From: Carya illinoinensis
Lineage: Eukaryota > Streptophyta > Magnoliopsida > Fagales > Juglandaceae
DNA length: 64,000 bases
Assembly (NCBI RefSeq): GCF_018687715.1
Contig: NC_056764.1
Location: 16,293,501 to 16,357,500, forward strand
Direction: 5' to 3'
The translations under genes were made by a program, and so were the position numbers. Positions within the stretch are counted from its first letter, which is position 1, and each line of letters begins with the position of its first letter. A model generated the notes under the pieces. The model saw only the letters and a program-made list of their open reading frames with translations. It searched no databases and was not told where the DNA came from. This document shows, one piece after another, positions 47,484-59,290 of this stretch.

Positions 47484-50400
47484 ATGTTTGAGCATATGCC
47501 ACCTTATATGCTTTACCCTCCGCCGAGTAATCCTGAGGACTTGAGGCAAGAAGTGCCCCCCGCGTCAACTGTGCCAATTGCTACTGAATTTGAACAAAAT
47601 GTTGGAAGTACATCACGGATGAATGATGAAAGTTTTCATGATGTTGATGGTATTATAGTTTTCTTTGCCTTGATTATAATAATTGTAATATTGTTTTGAT
47701 GCTAATCCATCCATATGTTTTCAGTTTTAGAAATGGTCTTCAACATAAATGAAGATTTAGAGGGTACCATTGTTGTCCAAGATGATGAGGTATGGGTTGA
47801 AGCACCAAGATCTGGTATGAAATTTGACAGTATGAAAGAGCTTACAGCCTACTATAAGCAATACGTCAAGTAAGAGGATTTTGGTGTACGAACACAAAGG
47901 ACTAGGACAGATGATGATGGGAGGCCTGTGTATGTAACCTTTGGTTGCGATCGTGGCGGAAAGTACCAACCTAAGGACAGTAATCTCTCGAATCCACAGC
48001 CAACAACTAGAACGGATTGTAAGGCGAGAGTAAATGTGACGTTGAGCAAGAATGACAAGTGGATTTTTACCACTGTTGAAAATGTGCACAACCACATAAC
48101 GGTGAGCCCCAAGAAGACAAGACAGTTCAATCTCACAAGTTTCTAAATGAATACAGTCAAAGGATCCTCGAGTTGGTATACGAATGAACAAGAATTTTTA
48201 TTCTCTTGTCGTTGATGCGGGGGGTTTTGAGAATCTTTAATTTCAAGAGAAAAATTATTGGAATTTCATTGACAAGGCTAGACATTTAAGGTTAGGTAAA
48301 GGAGATGGCGGAGCACTTAATCAATATTTCAAAAGAATGAGAGAGCAAAATGATTGCTTTGTTTCTAACATGGATGTGGATGATGAGTGAAGGTTATAGA
48401 ATGTGTTTTGGGCTGATGCTCGGAGTCGAGCGGCCTATGAGTATTTTGGAGACGTTGTAACCTTCAATACAACGTACCTAACAAATAGGTACGAGATGCC
48501 TTTTGCTCCATTCGTTGGTGCTAACCATCATGAGCAGTCCATATTATTAGGGGCGGGATTGCTTTCAAGTGAGGACATGCATACTTTTGTGTGGTTGTTC
48601 TGAATGTGGTTGGATTGCATGAATGGTCGAGTGCCTAGAGCCATCATAACCGACCAAGATCGGGAAATGAACAGTGATATTTCTATTACATTTCCCGAGA
48701 CTTGTCATAGATATTGTCTATGGCATATAATGCTCAAACTTCCAGAAAAGTTAGAATCTCATGCCAAATTCAAGGCGGGGTTGAAGACTGACAATCAGAC
48801 TGCATTATATGACTCACAAACCACCACAAAATTTGAGAATAGCTGGGGTGAACTACTTGCCAAGTATGATTTGCTCAGTAATAAATGGCTTCAATCCTTA
48901 CACGAGAAAATGTCTTTTGGGTTCCAGTGTACTTGAAAAGTGTATTTTGGGCTGGTATGAGCTAGACCCAAAGGTCGGAAAGCATGAATGCATTTTTCGA
49001 CGGGTATGTCCATTCTAGGATGACATTGAAGGAATTCGTCGACCAGTTTGATAATGCTCTTAGAAAGAAGGTCGAGGTAGAGACCATTGTTGATTTCAAT
49101 TCTATCAACCAAAATATTCCCTGCGTGTCTCACTTCAATATTGGGAAGCAGTTTCAAAACGTATATACAAATTCAAAGTCCAAAGAGGTCCAAAGAGAGT
49201 TGCTAGGCCTAATGTGTTGTAATTGTTTGTTGGTAAGCACACAAGGGTGTATTTTAAAATACGATGTGTTGGATGAAATAGTGAATGATGACCACGTCAA
49301 AACGGTCCATTTCTTAGTTTACTATAACGAAGAGGAGGTGGAGGTAAAATACACATGTGCATTGTTTGAGACAAGGGGGATTCCATGTAGGCATGCACTT
49401 AGAGTTTTTCAATTGAAGAATATTAATGTACTGCCATATATATATGTCTTGGATCACTGGAGAAAAGACTTAAAAATGAGATATACATTACTCAGAAGTA
49501 GTTACGATGATCAGTAGGACAAATTAGATGCACAAAATTATGAGCTTGTGGTTTCAAGATGTTTGAAATTAGCAACCAAAATATCCTCAGATAATGGAGA
49601 AGTTAGTGCATTCTTGCGTGTTGTTGATGACTTTGAGCCAAAATGTGAAGGTTCGACACTAGAGTTTGCATTCGAACAAATGAAGGCGAAACCAAAGGTG
49701 GACTTGGATAAGGGTAAGAAGATATTAAGCCCCATCATGGTCTGAGGGAAAGGGAGACCCCCAAGTAAGAGGAAGGTTCCACCCGTGGAAAAGATGGCAA
49801 CAAAGAGAAAGAAACCAGTAGCTATTGTCGAAATTTGAACCTCTTCAATAGTTAGTATTATGATTCTAATATATGTCTATTCTTGTTTTGGAACTTAGAC
49901 TTGCAGTAAAATCTTGGTAAATGAAACAGACTTGGGTGACATCCTGGGAACTCAACAACATGGTTTAGATGATGAGGTTGGTGTTGGTACCCAAGACAAC
50001 ATTCTTACACAATCAACTCCACAAGGCAACGAGGTTAACTTTGTCTTTTCAATAAGCACTTAACCATGTATGACATCATCATGTAAATAATTTGGTTAAA
50101 GAAAAAGTGTTCTTCACAGTTTTAGTTACAGTTGTTTTCTTTCATATGTGTGACCATATTGATGCACACTTGTAACTCCATAGTGATGAGAAGAAACATT
50201 TTTTTGAAGCTCTCGTACTGGGTATAGTGTAGTTTTTGTATGTGCGGGGATTAATTTTTGTACCACTTGGAGAGGCTATGGAGCTATGCAAAGGCTATGA
50301 TCAACCGGAATGATTCTAGTAATCGTCTTTCTTTTCTTTGGGTAATATAGTTTAGTTTAATAAGTTGTATATGTTCATATTTTTTTTGTAAATTATTTTG

Positions 50401-51053
50401 CCTATGAGGTGAATTTGAATTAAAATATATGTTTTAGTGTTTTTGTTTGCTTGCTATAAAGCTGTTAAACATCACATGTTTTAGTGTTCTTGTTTGTATG
50501 ATGTAATGCAATTAGTTAAGTATTTTTAGTGTTCCTATTTGAGGGGGAATCAACTTTAGATAACTGCATGTTATGTTCTTGGATTGAATATGGTTGGACA
50601 TGATATGTTAATAAGTTGAAAAAATGTTAGTATAGTAGATAAGAAATGAATGGGCAATATACGAGGAAATGATGTATGTGGTAGTTAATGGGTAATATTA
50701 ATTTTTATTTTTATGGATTCTTTGAGGTTTAAAGACTTCATAATTTAATTGTTGTTTACATTTTACAGGTGGATTTTGTGGAGGAGGTGGTGGTCATGGT
50801 GTGATTCCTCTGGAGGAGGTGGTGGTCATAGTAGAATAAAATTTGTTGATTTTGAGGGGAAAGCCAAAAAGGTAGTTGGTTGCTCTTGTGTTGTTGTGAA
50901 GGTAAGAAATCAAAGTAATTTTATATTTATTGGTATCATACTAGCTTAGCTATCTATCAAAAGGTGTTATGATAATTTTCCTAATGCTTTGCAGGATTTT
51001 GGCAAGGATCATGAAGCTCTTCCTATTGTTAGTGAGCATGAAAAGTCTAACTG
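47484..51053 (+). pseudogene. FAR1/FHY3-type (MULE transposase-derived) pseudogene
   Basis: Exon 1 47484-47649; intron 47650-47724 (GTATTA..TTTCAG); long exon 2 from 47725; a small exon about 49906-50033 (DLGDILGTQQHG); then exons ending at 50901 and 50996-51053 (DFGKDHEALPIV). Domains: FAR1 DNA-binding (GMKFDSMKELTAYYKQY, FGCDRGGKYQP, VENVHNHITVSP), MULE transposase ([45 protein letters not shown]) and SWIM finger (CALFETRGIPCRHAL). Lesions: TAA 47871-47873, frameshifts about 48130-48190, stops near 48238, 48390 and 48601, and a TGA at about 49743. First catalytic Asp reads Asn, and the first SWIM Cys-x-Cys reads Tyr-x-Cys. FAR1 family members are light-signalling regulators or mutator-type transposases; this copy is dead. 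Whether it is a domesticated-type gene or a MULE is unresolved. Confidence 0.85.
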
Positions 51054-51317
51054 AGTGATTCCGATCTATATTTAATGGGATCTGATCCAATGCAATGTTT
51101 TGCCCCTGGAGACTAACCTTTTTGTGTTGTGGGCAAAATTGAGTGTTTTATTAGTTACTAAAACAAGCTCTATGGTTCTCTCCTTGTTTGTTCAGATGAA
51201 ATAGTATTTAATGCATGCCTTTTTAATAGGATTTTACGCCCGTTTTGTTTTATTTCATGATACCTAAGAAATAAAATTGGTATTTGATGCCAGAATTCAA
51301 ATTAAGCTCCCAAGAGA

Positions 51318-51511
51318 TGTATAATAGAAATTTTCATAACCATAACCAAAACAAAAATTTTCATAACCTGTGCACAAAACATCATAGCCAAAATAGAAAT
51401 TTGAATAACCATAACCAAAACAGAAATTTTCATAACCTGTGCACAAAACATCATAAACAAAACAGAAATTTTCATAACCTGTGCACAAAACATCATAACC
51501 AAAACAGTCCT
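51318..51511. repeat. 42-bp tandem repeat
   Basis: Units of the type AAATTTTCATAACCTGTG plus CACAAAACATCATAACCA, about four full copies and a partial one, with one variant unit. Period 42 bp (14 codons), so it leaves periodic open frames on both strands that are not supported as genes. Confidence 0.9.
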
Positions 51512-51578
51512 TGTACATAGCTTGCATGCTCTGCTAGGGTTTTTCCCTTCGTGCGGCGCAGTCATTTCGTGGGCAGTG

Positions 51579-52890
51579 ATGAGTGGCCCTCCGGTGGCCT
51601 CTGGTATTGGCGGGCTAGAGTAGAACAAGTCGGCAGGGCACCCTCTGGTGGGGCTGGAGCATTCTGCTGGAATCTCCTTTGAGGTGAGCGAGCGTAGGAC
51701 CTTTATGGAGGCACTACAACGGCCAATTCCTCCTCCAAAATTTAAAATTCCTATTTGGAGTCCTGAGGTAATTAACGGTGAACTTGGTTTTTTTTTTTTT
51801 TCCTACACTGAGATGCAGAGGATTACCAAGGATTTAAAATTTGCTTTGGTTTTAAAGTTTCTGAATACTAGACTTTCCATTGATGTTCTGAGAAATCATA
51901 TTATCAAATCTTGGGGGTTTAGTGAGGTGCCTATGATCAGCTTTATAGAAGATTTTCATGTCCTCTTGCACTTAGCGAATGAAAGAGATTTTCTTCATGC
52001 TTGGTTTCGTGAAGGTCGGGTGGTCGCAGGAGTGTAGTTCAGACTCTTTAGTTGGTCCGTGGGGTTTGATGTTAAAAAAGAACTATCCATTGCTCCCCAA
52101 TGGATCTTCTTGCCAAGATTCCCTCTCCTCTGTATCGGTTGGATTGCCTCCAAAGCTTTGCTACCAGGTTCGGAAGATTCTTGGGCATAGAAAATGCTAC
52201 TATTTACAGAACTCGGGCCACTGGGGTGCGGTTGTGCGTTGAAGTGGACCTTCGGGATGAACCAATTGTAGGTTTTCTTGTGATGGTTGGGAAAAACCTC
52301 TGCTTGTTGAGAGCACAAATGAGGAAGGATTTAAGGAAGTTGAGCCTCAGGTTAACGCCGAATCTAGCAAGGATGGGGTCAGCACTGCGGCGAGAAGTGA
52401 TGAAGTTGTGATGGTGAATAAGATGGCCCAGATGGAAGGCATGGATGTGGAGAGAACTTGCGAAGGGGAGGGGCACCTTGTACCTCTAGTTATTTTTTAT
52501 TCTATGCTAGGAGCTCCGACTGGAAATAGTCCAACCATTGAAGATGGTTCCGTCCCGCATGTAGACCCAGAACCGTGCCATGTCCTAACTATGTTGCAAA
52601 AGAGGTGAGAACGTGTGAAGGGGAGGGGGGTTGTGTACCTCCCGTTAATTTTGATTCATTGCCAGGATCTCCAGTGGGGAAAAGTCATGCCCTTGACGCT
52701 GGTCTCGTCCAACGAGTTGACATAGATCATGCTCCCGTGCATAACCGTGTTGTAGAAGATGTGATTGGTCAAGATATTAAGCATGAAGAAGAAGTGGAAG
52801 AATCGGGTAGGGTGGAAGCATTGATGTGTACGAACAATTTAGATACTTTATCAGAGGAGGAAACAGTTTAGGTCATTGGTGCAAACAAGG
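51579..52890 (+). pseudogene. LINE ORF1 (DUF4283-type nucleic-acid-binding protein), broken
   Basis: Starts at ATG 51579 (MSGPPVASGIGG), with a TAG 14 codons on, then ALVLKFLNTRLSIDVLRNHI, IEDFHVLLHLANERDFLHAWF and EGRVVAGV, typical DUF4283 sequence. A TAG at 52035-52037 and a frameshift near 52090 follow; the next frame reads YRLDCLQSFATRFGRFLG and ARTRATGVRLCVEVDL-like text (IYRTRATGVRLCVEV). The C-terminal 250 codons are variable and include two short similar segments (ERTCEGEGHLVPLV and VRTCEGEGGCVPPV). Confidence 0.8.
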
Positions 52891-53009
52891 ACTACAACTT
52901 GGACCCTAGTGACTTGCGGATAGGGGAGGGAGTTTCCAACAAAGAAAGAACTATTGCTCCAAGGAGATCTATGAGAGCTAAGGCTCTCCCCCTCAAACTT
53001 TTTAATGCT

Positions 53010-53690
53010 TGAAAATATTTTAGTGTGAAATGTTCAAGGTTTAGGCACTTCCAAGAGAAGGTTACATGGTTTGATCCATAAGATGAAAATCTCGATCTTG
53101 GCTATTTCTGAACCGTTTCTAGTAGTTGATAAAATTCAAAAGTGGGCTCGTTGGATAGGGTTTCACAAGTCTGCTTCCAATGTGGAAGAGGGAGGCAAAA
53201 TTTGGCTTTGTTGGTCAGAGGATATAGATATGGACTTGGTCATTGTGTCTAGTCAATCCTTCAAAGGTTTGTTCTCTCTTAACGGGGAAGACGATGATGG
53301 TTTCTTTCATTTATGCAAAATGTTCATTAATCGAGCACCGTGAGTTATGGGCCCATTTGAGTAGTATAAATTGCACAAGTATTCCTTGGGCTGTTATGGG
53401 AGACTTTAACATTATTCGGGCTAACTCTGAAAAAAGGGGCTACAACTCGAGATCTAGGCTGGCTATGAGTGATTTTAATAATTGTATTGACAACTGTGGG
53501 CTATTAGATTGGAATCTCTTTGGTAAACAACTTTCTTGGTGTAATGGACAATAGGGCCTCGACCGTAGTTGGGCTAAGCTTGATCGAATCTTGGTTAATA
53601 ATGTTTTTAAGGTCAAGTGTGGAGGTGGTGAGGCCAGGATTCTCAATTGCAGCACTTCAGATCATTCCCCCCTTTTCCTAAGTTGACTCC
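53010..53690 (+). pseudogene. LINE ORF2 endonuclease domain, broken
   Basis: Apurinic-type endonuclease that would nick target DNA. Readable blocks: NVQGLGTSKRRLHGLIHKM, LAISEPFL (catalytic Glu), WAVMGDFNII (catalytic D/N), WAKLDRILVNN and CSTSDHSPLFLS (SDH end). Stops and frame changes near 53028, 53340, 53553 and 53683 interrupt it. Continues ORF2 start upstream of RT. Confidence 0.82.
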
Positions 53691-55549
53691 TTCCTTTCAC
53701 AGGTACGGTCTGACTCCCTTTCATTTCCAGAATATGTGGTTATTGCATAAAGATTTTCTCAAGGTGGCTCGGGAGGCTTGGTGTGTGGAGACTCCAGGAG
53801 ATAATAGTTTGATTAAACTAGCTAGTAAGCTGAAAAAGATGAAAGTCATATTTCGTGCTTGGAATAAAAATACCTTTTGTAGGGTGGATATATGCATTCG
53901 TGAACTTGAAGAGTGGATTGAAGTTCTTGAGGAAAGTCTTTAGAATGGCTTTTCTACCCAAGTAGACATTGAATTGTTGAGGTCCAAGATTGAGTTGGAA
54001 TCTTGGATGCAACGAGGAAATGCGTGGCTCACTCAATAGGCTAAGAAAAAATGGATTCAAGACGGGGATCGTAATTCTAAATTCTTTCATGTTGTTATTG
54101 CTCAAAGATGTAGGAATTCGTACATCCAATCCATACGAATTTTAGACGATGTAAATCTTTCTTCTCCGGAACATGTTCATGAGGGAGCAGTGAAATACTT
54201 TGATGATTTTCTGGGTCAATCTGGGAATGGCAATACTCTTGACTTGTCTTCTCTCATTTAGTCGTGCTTTGTGGAAAGTGATTGGGATGCGTCCTTGTAT
54301 GAGCCATCGAAAGTTGAGGTCAGAGAGGTGTTTGCTTCAATTGCTTCAGACTCTAGTCCTGGATCGGACGGGTTAGGATTTTCATTTTACACTACTTGTT
54401 GGGATTTCATCAAGCATGACATCATGGTCGCGGTGAAGGAATTTTTTCAAGGTACAAGCTTTCCCCGCTTCTACTGTTCCTCTTTTATAGTGCTGATTCC
54501 GAAAGTGCCAAATCCCACGAGCTTTGATAAGTTTTGACCGATAAGCCTGTGTAATGTGATCTACAAATTTTTTGCTAAACTGCTGGTTAATCGTTTATCT
54601 CCAGTGCTTGGCAAGATTATTTCTCTTGAATAGGGTGCCTTTGTAACGGGGTGTAGTATCTTCCAGAATATTTCATTAACTCAAGAAGTGCTTGCTGCAT
54701 AAGAAGGCGAGGGGAGGTAATTTGTTTATGAAAATAGATATGAGCAAGGTAGACGACCGAGTAGATTGGCGGTTTCTAATGCTTGTCCTTTGATCTTTTT
54801 GGATTCCTGAACACTTATGCAAGCTTGTGTGGAATTGTATTTCCACCCCCTAGTTTTCTATCATGATGAATGGTACATGTAAAGGTTTCTTCAAATTTGA
54901 GAAGGGTCTTCGTCAAGGTGACCCGTTATCCCCAACCTCTTTATCCTGGTCCAGGAAGTTCTTTCTCGGATTATCTCCAAGAGGGTGAGAGAGGGGAGAA
55001 TTAAATGCTTTTCTCAGTCTTCAAGTGTATGTTGTGTCATCTTCTGTATGCAGATGATATTTTGGTTTTTTCTAATCCGTCTAAGCTCATGGTTAGGGCT
55101 TTGATGGAGATTTTCCATACGTTTGAGGCTTGGTCGGGCCAAAAGATTAATTATTGTAAGTCTGCATTGTTTTGGTCTAAGTGGTTATCGCCTAGCTGTA
55201 CCAAAGACATCTTGGCTGTTACTAAGTTCTCGCAGGGTTGCTTTCCTATCACATATCTAGGAGCTCCTATAGTGGATGGCAGGTTCAAAGTTGCCCATTT
55301 TGATCCTCTTATAGAGAGAGTTGCGAAAAAGCTGGCAAGTTGGAAAAATAGATTGTTATCGCAAGGTGGTCGGTTGATCCTCTTGAGGCACATTCTCACT
55401 AGCATGCCTATTCATTTGCTTTTCGTGGTTCACATGCCTAAGAAAGTGAAGAGGAAATTATCCAACATATTTGCCACTTTCTTTTGGGGCGTTGAGGATG
55501 GGAAAAAGAAAAGGAATTGGAGGGCTTGGAATAAATTGTGTTCTGTGTG
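53691..55549 (+). pseudogene. LINE ORF2 reverse transcriptase domain, broken
   Basis: Linker (WLLHKDFLKVAREAW, WIQDGDRNSKFFHVV), then RT: FASIASDSSPGSDGLGFSFY, SFIVLIPKVPNPTSFDKF, PISLCNVIYKFFAKLLVNRL, GLRQGDPLSP-like region near 54910, and the catalytic YADDILVF near 55038. Then the thumb region HTFEAWSGQKINYCKSALF and ITYLGAPIVDGRFK. At least six stops or shifts. The two active-site aspartates are kept. Confidence 0.85.
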
Positions 55550-56660
55550 AAGAGGGGGGGTGTGGGTGTAAGGGACCTTGATGAGGTTCAACAGGCTATG
55601 TTCCTAAAGTTTGGCTAGCAACTTTTGACGTAGGACTCTCTTTGGGCTAAATTTTTTTAGGCTAAATATGTGAAAAATAATCATGTTTCTCTGATGCAAG
55701 AGGGGCTGTTTGGTTCTCAGTTTTGGATTAATGTCCTTAAAGGCATCCTGTTGCTTCTTCAAAATTCTCAATGGAAAGTGAGGGAAGGAAAGGTCTCCTT
55801 GTGGTATGATAAATTTATGGCAGCTAGACCCTTATATACAAGGGTGAATCACATCTCGGAGTCTCATCTTCGTGTGCAAGATTTGGTGGTTCGTAATTGT
55901 TGGGATGTGGATAAACTTAATGACCTTGTCAGTCCTCAGCTGGCCGGTGAGGTTATGGCTTTGGTTGGTGGGGTGAAGAATAAAGAGGATTTGTTGGTTT
56001 GGATTCCCGATAAACATAATGAGTTTTCTACTAGGTCGGCTTGGGAGATTATTCATATCAAATTCCCAAAAATTGATGGTTCGGCTTGGATATGGAACAA
56101 ATGGTTGCCTGGTAAGATTTCTATTTGTATGTGGAAAGCTTATTTTAATTGTCTTAGTGTGGATGATCAAGTTCGTAAGCTTGGTATTCCGGTTGTCTCT
56201 TGTTGCAACTGTTGTGAGAACTGCCGATGTGAAGATCTAAATCATGTCTTGGACAGTGGAGATTTTGCTAGTGCCCTTTGGAGGAAAGTGCATGCCGAAA
56301 TGGAGTTTCCATTTGTGGCTATTCAAAGTTGGAGGGAATGTAGTTCAGCTTGGTTTCACCTTGCTTCTCGTCAGAATCAAGTTGGAATCCTTACTGGTTT
56401 ACTTCCGTCTATTGTTGCGTGGAGATTGTAGCAACGTTGCTGTAAGGCTCGGATGGAAAATAGGAGGGAGTCTGTGAATAAAGTTTGGCACTCGATTAAA
56501 TTCTGGGTGCATGTGGTGATGGATAACATTTCCAAAGTTACTAAGCTAAGTACTGGGGACTCTAGGCTTCTTGCAGGCTTGATATTCCCCCTATCCTTAC
56601 TAAACATAAAAAATGAAAGGATGGTTTGGTGGTCCAAACCAGCTCAAGGCTGTGTTAAAT
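55550..56660 (+). pseudogene. LINE ORF2 zf-RVT region, truncated
   Basis: Longest frame 55670-56431: WKVREGKVSLWYDKFM, DLLVWIPDKHNEFSTRSAWEII, WLPGKISICMWKAYFNCLSV, CCNCCENCRCEDLNHVL. This is the zinc-binding region after RT. After a stop at 56429 the frame continues to WWSKPAQGCVKC and then hits the AT-rich repeat. Confidence 0.82.
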
Positions 56661-57110
56661 GCTAATACTATTAAATTAGTAAATTAGTAATATTTATTAA
56701 CTTATTTACTATAGTCTAATAACTAGATAGTCTAGATGTAATAACTACTAACTAGTAACTAATAATATGTAATAACACTAGTTATACTAGTACTAATAGA
56801 TAATAACTTATTATATATATATATATATATATTATATATTAGTAATACACTAATGCTAATACTATTAAATTAGTAAATTAGTAATATTTATTAACTTATT
56901 TACTATAGTCTATAACTAATAATAACTAGATGTAATAACTAGTAACTAATAATATGTAATAACACTAGTTACACTAGTACTAATAGATAATAACTTATTA
57001 TATATATATATATATTATATTAGTAATACACTAATGCTAATACTATTAGATTAGTAAATTAGTAATATTTATGAACTTATTTACTATAAGTTTATAACTA
57101 ATAACTAGTG
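56661..57110. repeat. AT-rich tandem repeat, period about 181-194 bp
   Basis: The unit start GCTAATACTATTA occurs at 56661, 56855 and 57036; two full copies and part of a third, with a variable (TA)n stretch explaining the length difference. Rich in TAATA/CTAGT motifs. Non-coding. Confidence 0.92.
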
Positions 57111-57396
57111 CGAATTACTAGTATATTATTGAATTTAACTAATGATGTTAATATATAAGATATAGTTATATAAAATCTATATAATCAATTTTAATTTTTA
57201 TACATTAGTATTAAATGCTATTATAAATTTATTACTTATATATTAGTGTTATATGTTATACTATACATTAATATTATAATGTTACATGTTATTAAGCATT
57301 TTAGTATTTATACATTAATATTACATGTTATTATATTTATATTTATATGATTAATATATAGAAAAACACATATATTATTTACAAAATATGTACATT
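57111..57396. other. AT-rich stretch, nothing recognised
   Basis: Mostly TATATTA/ATATTA sequence with repeated TTACATGTTAT-like pieces; no gene. Confidence 0.5.
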
Positions 57397-57563
57397 AACG
57401 GAGCGGAGTCGGAGTCGGAGTCGAAGTCGGAATAGGGAGTCCGACTCCGACTCTGACTTCCCACTAGAAAAATCCTCCGACTCCGACTCTGACTTGTCGG
57501 AGCTGGAGTGGAGTTAGAGCGGAGTCGGAGTCGGAGTCGAATTTTTGGATTTTTGCTCAGCCC
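57397..57563. mobile_element. Probable hAT-type terminus with GAGTCG repeats
   Basis: GGAGTCGGAGTCG units appear in both orientations (57397-57435, 57440-57500, 57508-57540), so the segment can fold on itself. It ends TTTTGCTCAGCCCTA, which matches the TAGGGCTG-type ends of non-autonomous hAT elements (from memory). The opposite end is not identified; it could lie in the AT-rich repeat or be deleted. Confidence 0.4.
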
Positions 57564-58439
57564 TAGTTAATGGCCTATGGATGTTTCAGCCATAGTGTGT
57601 TTTCCTTAGTTGTGATTTATTTTAAATTTTTCTGAGTTGATATTTGAGTTTATGACAAAATTTACATGAGGAATGTAAATTTTGTAAAGTTTTAGAGTTA
57701 AGATGTGAAATCCTTAAGTTAGGGGTAAAATGGTCATTTTTCTACATATAGAGGGTAAAATGGTAATTTTACTCTAAGTTAGCTTGTTTTCATGTTTCTA
57801 ATTATTAGTAATTAAATTTCTAACTTTTAGAATACCCTCTTACAGTTCCTCATATTTTGTGTTTTATTCTCGTAAAACACAACGATTGAGGTAAGTTAGT
57901 TTCTAACTTATTATCAATTTACTGTGTATGTATGATGGGTAAGGGAACTACAATTTATGTATGTATGTTATCATATATACGATGTCATGCCACGTTATTA
58001 CATATTTATCTGTTATGCATGATTTATTCTGTTATAAATATTTATCTGTTACACAATCTATTCTGTCATGTATTGTTATATGTTATAAGTATGCCATATG
58101 TTACATGTATGTCATATCATGTAATATTCACCATTGCAAGTATGTCATGTTAAGTAAAGAAGTTAGATCAAGTTTATGTTAAATCAAATTTCAGATCACG
58201 TTCAAGTTAAGTTATTCATGTTAATCATGACCCTAAGTGCTAGGATGGGGTGATATCCTAGTGAAACTCCTTTGTTCACGCTGGAGTGTTTAAATAGGTG
58301 TGAAATTCCTTGGGTTGACGAAGTACAATCAACAGGTTGCGAATAGGGCCTAACTAGCTGGTCACCGGAGCGCACCAGGCATTAACGCTGATGGAGCCAT
58401 ATTTTATTTTACGTGTATTCACAGCAAGTGTGGCACAAA

Positions 58440-58572
58440 CAATTCATGGGGCCACAACAACTGTGGAGCATGAAGTATGGGGCCACAACAACTGTGGAGC
58501 ATATACTATGTGAGACACAATAATTGTGACACGTAGAATAAGTGGAGCCACAACAACTGTGGAGTACGTATT
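58440..58572. repeat. About 31-bp tandem repeat, four degenerate copies
   Basis: Units of the type GGGGCCACAACAACTGTGG plus AGCAT; the third copy is diverged (GAGACACAATAATTGTGAC). Each unit contains a small inverted repeat (CACAA..TTGTG). Confidence 0.85.
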
Positions 58573-58799
58573 AACGCATTCACAGTTGGTATAGATACCT
58601 GTGTTGTGATGCTGTAATCAGCAGGGACACACAGCTCAAGGGGATTCGTGTAGCACCCATATGGTCACATTATTAATTAAGTCTATTGAACAAGATTTCA
58701 AATTCATGTCAAGAAGTTAAGAATAAACAATCATGGTAACCGCATGAGATAAGAATAAGCAATCATGGAGACCCCATGAGATAAGAATAAGTTTTAGAT

Positions 58800-59290
58800 C
58801 AAGTTCATGTTATGTTATGTTATGTTCACATACATGTTATGTTCAAGTTCACGTTAAGTCTCAAGTTCATGTTCATATCATGTTATGTTCATGTTTATGT
58901 TATGTTCAAGCTCACGTTCATGTTATGTTATGTTCATGTTCACGTTATGTTTCAAGTTCACGTTCATGTCATGTTATATTCACGTACATATTATGTTCAA
59001 ATTCACGTTTATGTTATGTTATGTTCATGTCTACATTATGCCTCAAGTTCACGTTTACGTCATGTTATGCTCAAGTTTATGTTAAATTCAAGTTTATGTT
59101 TATGTTATGTATGTTCACGTTCATGTTATGATTCAAGTCTATGTTATGTTTCAAGTTCACGTTCATGTTATGTTGCTAGCCTATGTTATATTTTAAGTTC
59201 AAGTTCATGTCATGTCAAGTCAAGTTCAGTTCACGTTTAAGTTCAAGTTATGTCAGTTATGCCATGCTATATGTCAAGTTATGCTATGCT
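58800..59290. repeat. ATGTTATGTTCAAGTTC simple-sequence array
   Basis: About 490 bp of irregular repeats of TTCATGTTATG and TTCAAGTTCACG. Three reading frames stay open over it because of the composition; none is a gene. Confidence 0.9.

Larger units (their letters stand above)
51530..56660 (+). mobile_element. L1-type LINE, 3'-deleted
   Basis: ORF1 with DUF4283-like domain, then ORF2 with endonuclease, reverse transcriptase and zf-RVT domains. It breaks off at 56660 exactly where RNase H should start (WSKPAQGCVK is the usual lead-in), so the end, 3' UTR and poly-A are missing. Numerous stops and frameshifts. It is a different LINE family from the fragment at 21259-22215. Confidence 0.9.

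Noticed and set aside
51284..51520. 78-codon Asn/His-rich frame with 14-residue repeats
   Set aside because: Translation of a 42-bp tandem repeat whose period is a multiple of three; the opposite strand is open too.
58812..59240. 142-codon frame rich in Cys, Tyr, Val and His
   Set aside because: Pure translation of the ATGTTATG/TTCAAGTTCACG simple repeat; overlapping frames are equally open.
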